In this document: positions 1-7,873 of the stretch, piece after piece
How the letters are laid out: each line of letters opens with the position of its first letter
How positions within the stretch are numbered: position 1 is the stretch's first letter
Assembly: GCA_020442665.1 (NCBI GenBank)
Contig: JAGRJP010000022.1
Span: forward strand, 19,392-58,421
Reading direction: 5' to 3'
DNA from: Lysobacterales bacterium
Lineage (GTDB): Bacteria; Pseudomonadota; Gammaproteobacteria; Xanthomonadales; Marinicellaceae
DNA: 39,030 bases
Program-made: the position numbers and the translations under genes
Notes under the pieces: model-generated
What the model saw: only the letters and a program-made list of their open reading frames with translations
Told to the model about the DNA's origin: nothing
Databases searched by the model: none

Positions 1-355
1 CCAACTATTGTGGTGCAGATAGTTTCACCTACTCCATCACCGGAGGCGATTCAGCAACTGTTTCAGTCACCGTTACCTGTGTGGATGATAATCCGGTCGC
101 TGTGAATGACTCTGCAACAGTGAATGAAGATTCTGGAAGTAGTGCTATCGATGTGCTTGCCAATGACACCGATGTGGACGGTGGTCCTAAAGACGTGACT
201 GGAGTGAGTTCAGCTTCCAACGGCACAACCGGATTTACAGCAGCTGGTGTGACTTATGCTCCCAATGCCAACTATTGTGGTGCAGATAGTTTTACCTATT
301 CCATCACAGGTGGAGACTCAGCAACAGTTTCGGTCACTATTACTTGTGTAGATGA
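1..355 (+). repeat. Tandem 267-bp coding repeat (two copies of the C-terminal half visible)
   Basis: Bases 1-88 match bases 268-355, a period of 267 bp or 89 codons. About 13 bases differ and nearly all are third codon positions; the encoded stretch from NYCGADSF to CVDD differs at one residue (Val versus Ile). A third, diverged copy of the same motif lies about 285 bp further on, with its Tyr-Cys at 558-563. Confidence 0.8.
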
Positions 356-1010
356 CCCAAGTACCGCCAATGATGACAATTTCACCATGAATGAGGATTC
401 AGGAGCTAATAGCTTAAATGTATTACTTAATGATTCTGATGTTGAAGGTGACACATTCTATATCACTTCTATAACTCAAACTGCTAATAATGGAATGGCT
501 TTAATAGAATACGACTTGGGTAATGGTATTTCAGTTGAGTACACTCCAAACCCTGATTACTGTGGTTCGGATAGTTTTTCTTATGAAATTACAGGAGGGG
601 ACACTGCAACTGTGAACCTCACAATCAATTGTGTGAATGACCAACCATCTTTTGAGGCAAATTCTAATATATACATTTCGGTTGATGATACTGGAACGCA
701 ACTTAATAAAATTGTCGCATGTAATTTTGATTTTGGACCGGTCAATGAAGATGTGTCTCAATCAGTTAACGATTTCATCGTAAATACTTCAGATCCTTCA
801 AGTATTTTAGGGGCAATAGATGTTTTAAATGATGGGACATTAACAACCACATTTACAGGGAATCAAGGGATTGCTGAAGTTTCAGTTCAGCTTCAAGATG
901 ATGGAGGAACAAATTTTGGCGGTATCGATACCTCTGTACCTAAAGTTGTAAAAATTCATGTTCAAGATTACCTGTTTATAAATGGATTTGAATCAGATAT
1001 TTGCCAATAG
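1..1010 (+). CDS. Secreted tandem Ig/cadherin-like repeat protein, 5' end outside window
   Basis: The frame is already open at base 3, before the first internal ATG at 81, so the gene starts outside the window. It encodes repeats of about 89-95 residues. Each runs from a NEDS-type start through a 'vLaNDtDv' motif to 'YCGxDSFxYxITGGDxATV' and ends in a second Cys (TC or NC) followed by V-D/N-D. This is the pattern of bacterial Ig-like/cadherin-like 'tandem-95' adhesin repeats. The paired Cys residues suggest a disulfide, so an extracytoplasmic location. The last 120 residues or so form a different cap domain ending in DYLFINGFESDICQ, which resembles the FxxGFE tail of other secreted proteins in this lineage. 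An adhesive or surface role is inferred; no catalytic motif is visible. Confidence 0.8.
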   Translation, partial: NYCGADSFTYSITGGDSATVSVTVTCVDDNPVAVNDSATVNEDSGSSAIDVLANDTDVDGGPKDVTGVSSASNGTTGFTAAGVTYAPNANYCGADSFTYSITGGDSATVSVTITCVDDPSTANDDNFTMNEDSGANSLNVLLNDSDVEGDTFYITSITQTANNGMALIEYDLGNGISVEYTPNPDYCGSDSFSYEITGGDTATVNLTINCVNDQPSFEANSNIYISVDDTGTQLNKIVACNFDFGPVNEDVSQSVNDFIVNTSDPSSILGAIDVLNDGTLTTTFTGNQGIAEVSVQLQDDGGTNFGGIDTSVPKVVKIHVQDYLFINGFESDICQ

Positions 1011-1033
1011 TTATTTCTAGCCTAAAGCAAAAC

Positions 1034-1072
1034 ATGAAAGTGTGGCCATAAATTGGCTGCACTTTCATTTTA
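1034..1072 (+). terminator. Hairpin terminator after the repeat protein
   Basis: ATGAAAGTG (1034-1042) pairs with CACTTTCAT (1060-1068). Inside, GGCCA pairs with TGGCT across a short A/T loop, and TTTTA follows. It lies 24 bases after the stop codon at 1008-1010 and ahead of the next gene. The T-run is short, so efficiency is uncertain. Confidence 0.55.
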
Positions 1073-1121
1073 GATACTGATAAGTTAAAATAACTTTCTG
1101 GTTTTTGGGAGAAAATAACAA

Positions 1122-2141
1122 ATGTTCGGTATCAAACACATCAAATTTGACTCCATGTCTTATGTCATTCATTATAAAAAAGGCAAGGTTATATCCAAAG
1201 GTCGTGGATTATCATTTTTCTATTATGCTCCAAGTAGTTCAATTGTTGCAATTCCAATTGGTAGTAACAGTCTGCCGTTTATTTTTAATGAATCAACTCA
1301 TGACTATCAAACTGTCAGTATTCAAGGTCAAATCACTTATAAAATCACTCAACCTGAAATACTAGCAGATGTGCTCGACTTTACAGTTAAAGATGATGGT
1401 CAATATAAAGTCAATGATATTGAAAAACTCAGCCAAAGAATTATTAATTCGGCTCAAACTGCGACTTCCAGCCTGGCTCATAATACCAGCTTAAAAGATG
1501 TCATTCGTTCAGCAAAAATCATTGAAGATGCAATTTTACAAGGTTTTTCTGAAGGAAATTTAGCACAAGCTCTAGGGGTCGAAATCATGGGCGTAAATAT
1601 ATTGGCAGTCACCCCTACTCCTGAGATGCAACGTGCTTTGGAAACAGAAACTCGCGAACAGCTTCAACAAGAAGCCGATGAAGCCATCTACACACGAAGA
1701 AACTTTGCTGTCGAGCAAGAAAGAAAAATTAAGGAAACCGAACTCAATACCGAAATTGCTGTTGAAGAAAAACGCAAACAAATTTCTGAGAAAAAAATGG
1801 AAACTGATGTTCTTGAAGCTCAGAACCAAAGGAAGCTCAAAGAGATGAATCTGGAAACAGATATTTTATTGGAAGAACAACGCAAGTCACTTCTCAAACA
1901 AAAAACTGAAAACGATAAAAAACAAGCAGAAACTGAAGGTTATGTGCTTGAAACTACTCTAAAACCATACAAAGAGATGGACTGGAAAGTGATAACTGCA
2001 TTAGGAAATAATAACGATCCTAGAATCAATCTTTCCTTAGCTTTCAGAGAGTTAGCTCAAAATGCTGATAAGATTTCTAATTTGAATATAAGCCCTGATT
2101 TACTCGATTCGATTTTAAAGAATAATATTCAACAACAGTGA
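1122..2141 (+). CDS. SPFH/band-7 domain protein with long coiled coil
   Basis: The 339-residue protein has an SPFH (stomatin/prohibitin/flotillin/HflK) type fold at about residues 20-190, recognisable from the beta-rich start, 'SIQGQITYKIT' and 'LGVEIMGVNILAVTPTPEM'. A charged Glu/Lys/Gln-rich coiled coil follows at about 190-275, then a short helical tail. No N-terminal transmembrane helix or signal peptide is visible, unlike stomatins and HflK/C, so it may be a cytoplasmic scaffold. The ATG at 1122 is preceded by GGGAG at 1107-1111. Its stop overlaps the GTG start of the next gene by 4 bp (2138-2141), so the two are probably translationally coupled and work together. Family assignment is confident; function is unknown. 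Confidence 0.8.
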   Translation: MFGIKHIKFDSMSYVIHYKKGKVISKGRGLSFFYYAPSSSIVAIPIGSNSLPFIFNESTHDYQTVSIQGQITYKITQPEILADVLDFTVKDDGQYKVNDIEKLSQRIINSAQTATSSLAHNTSLKDVIRSAKIIEDAILQGFSEGNLAQALGVEIMGVNILAVTPTPEMQRALETETREQLQQEADEAIYTRRNFAVEQERKIKETELNTEIAVEEKRKQISEKKMETDVLEAQNQRKLKEMNLETDILLEEQRKSLLKQKTENDKKQAETEGYVLETTLKPYKEMDWKVITALGNNNDPRINLSLAFRELAQNADKISNLNISPDLLDSILKNNIQQQ

Positions 2142-3133
2142 AACCTGTAGCAAAAGAATATGCCATAATTGTTCGTAGTAAAACCCGGCTGGAATCTTTA
2201 ATAGAGCGATTTAATACCAAAGCACAAACTAAGTTTTATATCGAAAGCCTCGGTGGTTTTTACGAAGATTACGAACTTGAGCATGAAATATTTTATGCTT
2301 CACTCAATCGTTTACAAACTCAACTATCTAAAGTTATCAAACATAAAACGATTGACCGCACTTTTCTTCCCTCATACATTTTTGATCAAAAAAACATAAT
2401 TATTGTTGTCGGTCAAGACGGTTTAGTTGCAAATACTGCCAAATATTCAAAAGGAATTCCTATGATTGCTGTCAATCCTGACCAACAGCGTTATGATGGT
2501 GTGTTACTTCCTTACAATCCGGATAATTTTATTCAAGCAGTCGATTCGGTTATGTTACAAAACTATAGTGTGAGAAATGTTCGATTCGCCCAAGCCAGCC
2601 TCAATGATGGCCAGAGCTTACTGGCATTTAATGATTTGTTTATTGGACCGACATCACATATTTCAGCAAGGTATAAAATCACATTTAACGGCAAAACTGA
2701 AGAACAATCATCAAGTGGTTTAATCATTTCAACAGCTGCCGGTTCAACCGGATGGTTAAGCTCTATTTTTAACATGGCTTACGGGATTTCAGATACTTTC
2801 GAGCCGAGTGAGCCGCTAAAAACTCGCAAAGTTCCACAAAAAAAATTAAAGAAATCAGATGAAATAATTGCTCCTCAAAAACATTACCGACCCAAACTAA
2901 GCAATGAAGAATTGTTATTTGCTGTTCGGGAACCATTCAAAAGTATTCGCACTCAAGCGGAAATTGTAGCCGGAATTATCAATCAGAAAAATAAACTGGT
3001 CATTGAATCATTGATGCCTACTCAAGGAGTTATTTTTAGTGATGGTATCGAAAAAGATTTTATCAAATTCAATAGCGGTGCCATTGCCACAATCAGTCTT
3101 TCAAACGAGAGTGCAAATATAGTAACTAATTGA
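2138..3133 (+). CDS. NAD kinase-like protein paired with SPFH protein
   Basis: The 331-residue protein starts at GTG 2138, inside the stop of the SPFH gene. Three NAD-kinase superfamily motifs are seen in order. VVGQDGLVAN (about residues 90-99) stands where canonical enzymes have GGDGT, keeping the catalytic-type Asp but replacing the second Gly by Gln. NDLFIG (165-170) corresponds to the NE(x)xx motif. SGLIISTAAGSTGW (193-206) corresponds to DGLIVSTPTGSTAY. A Lys/Pro-rich insert lies at about 225-255, and the N-terminal 80 residues are not typical of PpnK. It is therefore probably not the housekeeping NAD kinase. It may bind or phosphorylate NAD or another nucleotide, or be a non-catalytic sensor. 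Membership of the superfamily is well supported; activity is unknown. Confidence 0.75.
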   Translation: MKPVAKEYAIIVRSKTRLESLIERFNTKAQTKFYIESLGGFYEDYELEHEIFYASLNRLQTQLSKVIKHKTIDRTFLPSYIFDQKNIIIVVGQDGLVANTAKYSKGIPMIAVNPDQQRYDGVLLPYNPDNFIQAVDSVMLQNYSVRNVRFAQASLNDGQSLLAFNDLFIGPTSHISARYKITFNGKTEEQSSSGLIISTAAGSTGWLSSIFNMAYGISDTFEPSEPLKTRKVPQKKLKKSDEIIAPQKHYRPKLSNEELLFAVREPFKSIRTQAEIVAGIINQKNKLVIESLMPTQGVIFSDGIEKDFIKFNSGAIATISLSNESANIVTN

Positions 3134-3158
3134 TTTTATTAATTTAAACGGAGTGAAT

Positions 3159-4799
3159 TCAATTCTTAATTGCTTTAAAAACAAAGACAACTGTAATTAC
3201 TAAGGCTAAAATTGTTGGAATCGACATTCCAAAATATTGAGTGCCATCTGTTGTTAAACTATACAATAATGCTGAAATGATTCCGAAACCGGAAGCAAGA
3301 ATTGCATATATTTTTTTGTTTTGTTGTTTAGCTTTGAGTTTATCCGCTTTCGCTTTTTCGATTTGCTGAAGTTTTGTCAAAGGTCTTGCTTGTTGACTCA
3401 ATATTTCATGAACTAAAGTTGGGATTTCACTGGTTTGTTCGAGCCAGCGTGGAAGATTATTTTTTAAAGTTTCCAAAGCCCCATCCATGCCGTATTGTTT
3501 CCGCATAATTGATGCTAAAACCGGCTTGGAGGTTTTCCAGATATCGAGTTCCGGATAAAGTTGCCTCCCTAACCCCTCAATATTTAACAAAGTTTTTTGC
3601 AAAAGAATAAATTCAGGCTGAATCACCAAATTAAATTTTCTTGCCATTTCGAAAGTTTTCAGCATCACTTCGCCAAAAGAAATCTCGCTGATAGGACGAG
3701 AAAAATAAGGCTCACAAATGGTTCTGGTTGCAGATTCCAGTTCATCCACACGCGTATCGGCAGGAACCCAACCGGCTTCAATGTGTAACTCAGCAATTCG
3801 ACGGTAATCCTGATTAAAAAATGCCATGAAATTATTTGCTAAGTCACGCTTATGACCTTTTGGCAATGAACCGCAAATACCGAAATCAAGCACGATAATT
3901 TGTGGATCTTGTGGATTTGCCGGATTGACAAAAATATTTCCCGGGTGCATATCTGCATGAAAGAAATTATCTCTGAAAACCTGTGTGTAAAACAGTCTCA
4001 AGCCCTTTTCAGATAATGCTTTGAGATCAATCTTGGCAGCTTTTAACTTATCAAAATGACCAATTGGAATCGCATAAATCCGTTCCATGACCATGACTTT
4101 TTCCTTGCAATATTGCCAGTAAATTTCAGGAATGTACAAATCATTCGAGTTGCTAAAATTCTTTCGAAGTACCGAAGCGTTTGCAGCTTCTCTTTGCAAA
4201 TCAAGCTCATCATAAATAGTTCTCTCAAACTCAGCAACAATCTCAAGCGGATCAACCTGAACTCCGGGATTCCAGAAAGTTCGTGCTATTTTCGCTACTG
4301 ATCGCATCAATTCGAGGTCTTTTTTGACTTGTTTTCTGATTCCTGGACGCAGAACTTTGATAACAACTTCTCTGCCATCTTTCAACTCAGCAGCATGAAC
4401 CTGTGCCACTGAAGCTGATGCTAAAGGTTTTTCATCAATGGAACTGAAAATTTCATCCAACGGCTGGTCCATTTGTTGTTCGATAAACTCTTTCGCTTCA
4501 TTCCATGCAAAAGGTTCGACATCATCTTGGAGCTTGGATAATTCTTTGGTGATTTCCAAAGGAATCAAATCCGGACGTGTGGACAACACTTGCCCGAATT
4601 TCACAAAAATAGGACCTAAATGCTCAAGAGCTTTACGAAGTTTTTCAGGATTACTTTGACACTTTTTCCCTTTTGAAGCAAAAGGCGAAAACAATCTCAA
4701 TAAGTGAATTCGCTTTTTGCGTTTATTTTCAGGCAACAAATCCTTAACCCGATAATCCGCAAAAGTGTGCAGAATTTTAGTGAGACGCAGTAGATTCAT
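3159..4799 (-). CDS. ubiB: Ubiquinone biosynthesis protein UbiB (ABC1/ADCK-type atypical kinase)
   Basis: The 546-residue length matches E. coli UbiB. It has the family-defining KxGQ motif (KFGQ, residues 67-70, followed by VLSTRPDLIP), an Ala-rich nucleotide loop ASASVAQVH (127-135), the kinase Lys in VVIKVLRP (148), the catalytic segment HADMHPGN (281-288) and the metal-binding DFG (305-307). Two hydrophobic C-terminal helices (about 495-545) anchor it in the inner membrane. UbiB proteins are ATPases that support the Ubi metabolon in aerobic ubiquinone synthesis. The ATG overlaps the stop of ubiJ by 4 bp, so it is the last gene of an oxidoreductase-ubiE-ubiJ-ubiB operon. Confidence 0.95.
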   Translation of the reverse strand: MNLLRLTKILHTFADYRVKDLLPENKRKKRIHLLRLFSPFASKGKKCQSNPEKLRKALEHLGPIFVKFGQVLSTRPDLIPLEITKELSKLQDDVEPFAWNEAKEFIEQQMDQPLDEIFSSIDEKPLASASVAQVHAAELKDGREVVIKVLRPGIRKQVKKDLELMRSVAKIARTFWNPGVQVDPLEIVAEFERTIYDELDLQREAANASVLRKNFSNSNDLYIPEIYWQYCKEKVMVMERIYAIPIGHFDKLKAAKIDLKALSEKGLRLFYTQVFRDNFFHADMHPGNIFVNPANPQDPQIIVLDFGICGSLPKGHKRDLANNFMAFFNQDYRRIAELHIEAGWVPADTRVDELESATRTICEPYFSRPISEISFGEVMLKTFEMARKFNLVIQPEFILLQKTLLNIEGLGRQLYPELDIWKTSKPVLASIMRKQYGMDGALETLKNNLPRWLEQTSEIPTLVHEILSQQARPLTKLQQIEKAKADKLKAKQQNKKIYAILASGFGIISALLYSLTTDGTQYFGMSIPTILALVITVVFVFKAIKN

Positions 4800-5428
4800 A
4801 AAGTTGATTTATGAAGATTAATTTGTTGTTCCAGTCTGTCAACATCCGATTTCAAATCATCAACATCATCCAAAAACTGTTCCATTTCGGTTGGTGAAAT
4901 CAAATCTCTGGATTCTTCAACCAGATACTCTTTACTACTTGTGACGAGAGATTCCCGAAACTTTTTGCCAAAATCCAAAACACTATTGATGGTTTTTGAA
5001 ACCCTGACACCCATGCCATCACCAAACAATTCACACCAAGCCTCTTCCCAATCAGGTTTGACAGTTTTTAACCACTTTGCTAAAAATTGCCCGACATTGG
5101 CATCACCATATATTTCAACATTTTTAATTCCGCTGACAGTCTGTTCCATATTCATCGCAAAAATAGCCAATGGAGAACCTTTAATCGTGGTATCCGCTTC
5201 TGAATCCGAGTATTTACTGAGGACAATACCATCTTTTTGAATAGTTAAAAAAAACTCAAAAGGTGTGGAACCCAACTCAACTTTTACAATTTTACCTTCA
5301 TAAACCTGCAATTTTTTGACCGCTTCGTAGTCATAAGATAAAGTTTTGCGAATGGCAGTATTGAGATTATTAAGAAAGAATCTCTCAAACCAATTTTCCT
5401 GATTTTGTTGTAATTGTTCGGTTGTCAT
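4796..5428 (-). CDS. ubiJ: Ubiquinone biosynthesis accessory factor UbiJ (SCP2 domain)
   Basis: The 210-residue protein lies between ubiE and ubiB with 4-bp overlaps on both sides, the classical gammaproteobacterial order. The N-terminal two thirds form an SCP2 sterol-carrier-like lipid-binding domain (for example 'GKIVKVELGSTPFEFFLTI' through 'VEIYGDANVGQFLAKWLK'). The C-terminus is a short coiled coil (MEQFLDDVDDLKSDVDRLEQQI). UbiJ is an accessory protein that holds hydrophobic ubiquinone intermediates in the soluble Ubi complex together with UbiK. Length and context both agree with UbiJ. Confidence 0.92.
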   Translation of the reverse strand: MTTEQLQQNQENWFERFFLNNLNTAIRKTLSYDYEAVKKLQVYEGKIVKVELGSTPFEFFLTIQKDGIVLSKYSDSEADTTIKGSPLAIFAMNMEQTVSGIKNVEIYGDANVGQFLAKWLKTVKPDWEEAWCELFGDGMGVRVSKTINSVLDFGKKFRESLVTSSKEYLVEESRDLISPTEMEQFLDDVDDLKSDVDRLEQQINLHKSTL

Positions 5429-6180
5429 GTTTTATAACCTGAATGAACAGCAACAATTCCACCACTGAGATTTTCAACTTTACAAAGCTCAAAGCCGGAT
5501 TGTTCCATCATTGATTTTAATGTTTCCTGATCGGGATGTTTGCGAATTGATTCGGCGAGATATTGATAGGAATCGCGATCATTAGCTACAATTTCGCCAA
5601 TCTTTGGTAAGATTTTAAATGAATAAATATCATAGATTTTGCTGAGAAACTTCAAATTGACCCGTGTGAATTCCAGAATCATCAGTTTTCCGCCAGGTTT
5701 CAAAACACGATACATTTCATCCAGTGCTTTTTGCTGGTTGGTCACGTTTCTCAGTCCGAAAGCAATCGTCACCAAATCAAAAGTGTCCTCTTCAAAAGGT
5801 AAAGACTCCGCATTCATTTGTTGAGTTGTCACCTGCCCCCAAAGCCCGGCATCGATGAGTCTATTTTTTCCAACATCAAGCATTCCTTGGTTGATATCAC
5901 CGACAATGATATGACCTTTATCGGTGACTTTCGGTGCAAGTAACTTGGCAATGTCGCCGGTTCCACCGGCTAAATCCAACACTTGTGCACCTTCTTCAAC
6001 ACCACTGGTTAAAACAAAATGACGTTTCCAAAGCCTGTGAATACCTAATGACATGAAGTCATTCATGATGTCATATTTGGCAGCAACCGAAGTGAAAACT
6101 TCACCGACGAGTTTTTCTTTTTCTTCGATCGCTACGGTTTTATAACCGAAATGAGTTTGTGAGCTTGTTGTCTCAGTCAT
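5425..6180 (-). CDS. ubiE: Demethylmenaquinone/2-methoxy-polyprenylbenzoquinol methyltransferase UbiE
   Basis: The 251-residue protein is a class I SAM-dependent methyltransferase. The SAM-binding motif I is VLDLAGGTGD (67-76). UbiE signatures follow: KYDIMNDFMSLGIHRLWK near residues 35-52, and 'TIAFGLRNVTNQQKALDEM' plus 'MLILEF' in the second half. UbiE performs the C-methylation step of ubiquinone (and of menaquinone, if made). Its start codon overlaps the stop of the upstream oxidoreductase (6177-6180) and its stop overlaps the ubiJ start, so all four genes are probably on one mRNA. Confidence 0.96.
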   Translation of the reverse strand: MTETTSSQTHFGYKTVAIEEKEKLVGEVFTSVAAKYDIMNDFMSLGIHRLWKRHFVLTSGVEEGAQVLDLAGGTGDIAKLLAPKVTDKGHIIVGDINQGMLDVGKNRLIDAGLWGQVTTQQMNAESLPFEEDTFDLVTIAFGLRNVTNQQKALDEMYRVLKPGGKLMILEFTRVNLKFLSKIYDIYSFKILPKIGEIVANDRDSYQYLAESIRKHPDQETLKSMMEQSGFELCKVENLSGGIVAVHSGYKT

Positions 6181-7085
6181 GAGTCTTCCTCGTTATGCAG
6201 TTGCTTTCTTTTGAGTTTAATCAGTGCTGAAATATCCAAATCACCGTAGCCCTGCTCCATCAATTGTTTGTATTCAACCAAACCTTTTTCAACTATTTGT
6301 GATTCAGATTGCATATCCAATAAAGTTTTCTGTACAATTTTCAAATCTTTGTGTAACAAAGCTAGTTTGAAGCCTTTATCAAACTCGTCCTTACACATGG
6401 TGATGCCACGTTTATCCAGAAACCAGTTCCCCGCCGCACCAGATGAAAGAACCTCTACAGTTTTTTCAATTGGTAATTTACATTTCTCAGCAAAAGCCAG
6501 AGCTTCACAAACCGCTTGCGCCACACCCGCAACCAAGACCTGATTGACGGCTTTTGTCGCTTGTCCTTGCCCGACTTTGCCCATATAAGTCACCTGTGAG
6601 CCAATAGAATGAAACAAATCATTGGCTCGTTTATACGTTTTCAAATTAGCTCCTACCATAACGGAAAGAGTGCCTTTTTTCGCTCCTTCCACACCACCGG
6701 AAACCGGAGCATCCATAAAACCAACATCTTGTTTTTCTAAATCTGCTGCAATTCGTTTCGCCGTCCATGAGCTCACTGTTGAACAATCAATAATCACTGA
6801 GTCTTTCTGCAAATAGGGTTTGATTTCATCAATTATTTGCAACAAATCTTCATCGGCAGAAACACAAGTCAAAACACAATCAGCTTGAGCAAACATATCT
6901 TCTTCGGATTCAAAATCTTCCAGATTGAGTTCATTTGCAAGTCCTGTTGCAATTCCCTCAGTGCGGTTCTTAACGCCTAGTAAAAGTCCGTGTTCATATA
7001 AGTTTCTAGCTATCGGACGCCCCATAGCACCCAAACCATAAACAATAACTTTACTGAGTTTTGGTAATTGATTCGATTCTGACAT
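6177..7085 (-). CDS. NAD(P)-dependent beta-hydroxyacid dehydrogenase-family oxidoreductase
   Basis: The 302-residue protein has the 3-hydroxyisobutyrate dehydrogenase/tartronate semialdehyde reductase architecture. The Rossmann motif is GLGAMG (17-22), the substrate-binding signature is DAPVSGGVEGAKKGTLSVMVG (125-145), and the catalytic Lys lies in GQGQATKAVNQ (K178, with N181). It is the first gene of the ubi operon and overlaps ubiE by 4 bp. The actual substrate cannot be read from sequence; small beta-hydroxyacids or succinic semialdehyde-type substrates are typical. A quinone-related role is only suggested by the operon. Confidence 0.88.
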   Translation of the reverse strand: MSESNQLPKLSKVIVYGLGAMGRPIARNLYEHGLLLGVKNRTEGIATGLANELNLEDFESEEDMFAQADCVLTCVSADEDLLQIIDEIKPYLQKDSVIIDCSTVSSWTAKRIAADLEKQDVGFMDAPVSGGVEGAKKGTLSVMVGANLKTYKRANDLFHSIGSQVTYMGKVGQGQATKAVNQVLVAGVAQAVCEALAFAEKCKLPIEKTVEVLSSGAAGNWFLDKRGITMCKDEFDKGFKLALLHKDLKIVQKTLLDMQSESQIVEKGLVEYKQLMEQGYGDLDISALIKLKRKQLHNEEDS

Positions 7086-7111
7086 TTACAAAACATTTTT
7101 AGAATTTTGCT

Positions 7112-7140
7112 ATTATAAACTTTTGCCAGGGTGATATTAA
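7112..7140 (-). promoter_or_regulatory. Putative promoter of the oxidoreductase-ubiEJB operon
   Basis: On the minus strand a perfect -10 TATAAT (7112-7117) is preceded, after 17 bp, by TTAATA (7135-7140), a 4-of-6 match to the -35 consensus. It lies 27 bases upstream of the ATG at 7085 in the divergent gap 7086-7254. The assignment rests mainly on the -10 box. Confidence 0.45.
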
Positions 7141-7254
7141 GCAAATTGGTTTTTTATTTCCGCTTTCAATAAAATGTTAAGAATTTATCAAACATTGTCA
7201 CCTGATTAAAAAAATTAGCGTATATTAATAAATTGAACAAAAAATAAATTAAGC

Positions 7255-7743
7255 ATGAAATATATTACACTTTTACTACTGACAATAACCACTTCCACAT
7301 TTGCTGAAACCTATCACGCTAAGCTTTATGATTCGGGAAGCAAAGGCACGATTGCAGTTGATTTACAATTAAACGAAAACTGGACAATCAGTCCCAATTT
7401 ACAATATGGCGATTATCTTCTGACAAAAAACAAATCCGTCTATGCAACCTCAACATACATGTTAGAAAAAAATGATGATTCGGAGCCGATTTCTGAAGCT
7501 GATTACCTCATGGCAGATATAAAAGAAAACAGAATGGTAACCAATCCAAATGGGCAAAGAGTTTCCTATCTGATTCACAAAGACGGTGATAACATAAAAA
7601 ATATTGCTTTCAGCAGGTATCTAAAAGATGGTGTGGTGTTTTATCTGACGATGATTCCATATCCTGAGTTCCAATCACAATCTTTGCAAACTGAACTGGA
7701 GCAGATGGCTGAGATGATTTCTACGATAAAAATTATCGAATAA
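7255..7743 (+). CDS. Small exported protein of unknown function
   Basis: The 162-residue protein begins with a clear signal peptide (MKYITLLLLTITTSTFAE; likely cleavage after the Ala of TFA), so it is predicted periplasmic. The mature part is polar, predicted mainly beta, with no Cys and no catalytic motif that I recognise. It ends in an amphipathic helix (LQTELEQMAEMISTIKIIE). It sits between the divergent ubi operon and glyQS, and is probably a single transcription unit. Confidence 0.7.
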   Translation: MKYITLLLLTITTSTFAETYHAKLYDSGSKGTIAVDLQLNENWTISPNLQYGDYLLTKNKSVYATSTYMLEKNDDSEPISEADYLMADIKENRMVTNPNGQRVSYLIHKDGDNIKNIAFSRYLKDGVVFYLTMIPYPEFQSQSLQTELEQMAEMISTIKIIE

Positions 7744-7768
7744 TCAGACAATTCCGACAGAAATCAAA

Positions 7769-7806
7769 AACATGGCTGAAAAAATAAATTAGCATTCAGC
7801 CATGTT
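7769..7806 (+). promoter_or_regulatory. 12-bp perfect inverted repeat between exported protein and glyQ
   Basis: AACATGGCTGAA (7769-7780) is exactly complementary to TTCAGCCATGTT (7795-7806) around a 14-base A/T loop. No T-run follows (GGAGTTTAACC), so it is not a standard terminator in the plus direction. It spans the ATG at 7802, which argues against that codon as the glyQ start. It may end the upstream transcript or act in the glyQ leader. Confidence 0.5.
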
Positions 7807-7873
7807 GGAGTTTAACCATCAAAATGAGTATAATTCACAACCTTGTGATTTACAGCTAAATGGACAATTCTAT

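Noticed and set aside
1..640. Possible CRISPR-like or satellite repeats
   Set aside because: The repeats are in-frame coding units of about 267 bp with no short spacers.
1633..1848. 71-residue ORF inside the SPFH gene
   Set aside because: Lys-rich by-product of the coiled-coil codons in another frame.
7802..7873. Longer N-terminus for GlyQ from ATG 7802
   Set aside because: The extra 24 residues have no family counterpart, there is no Shine-Dalgarno, and the codon sits in a 12-bp inverted repeat.
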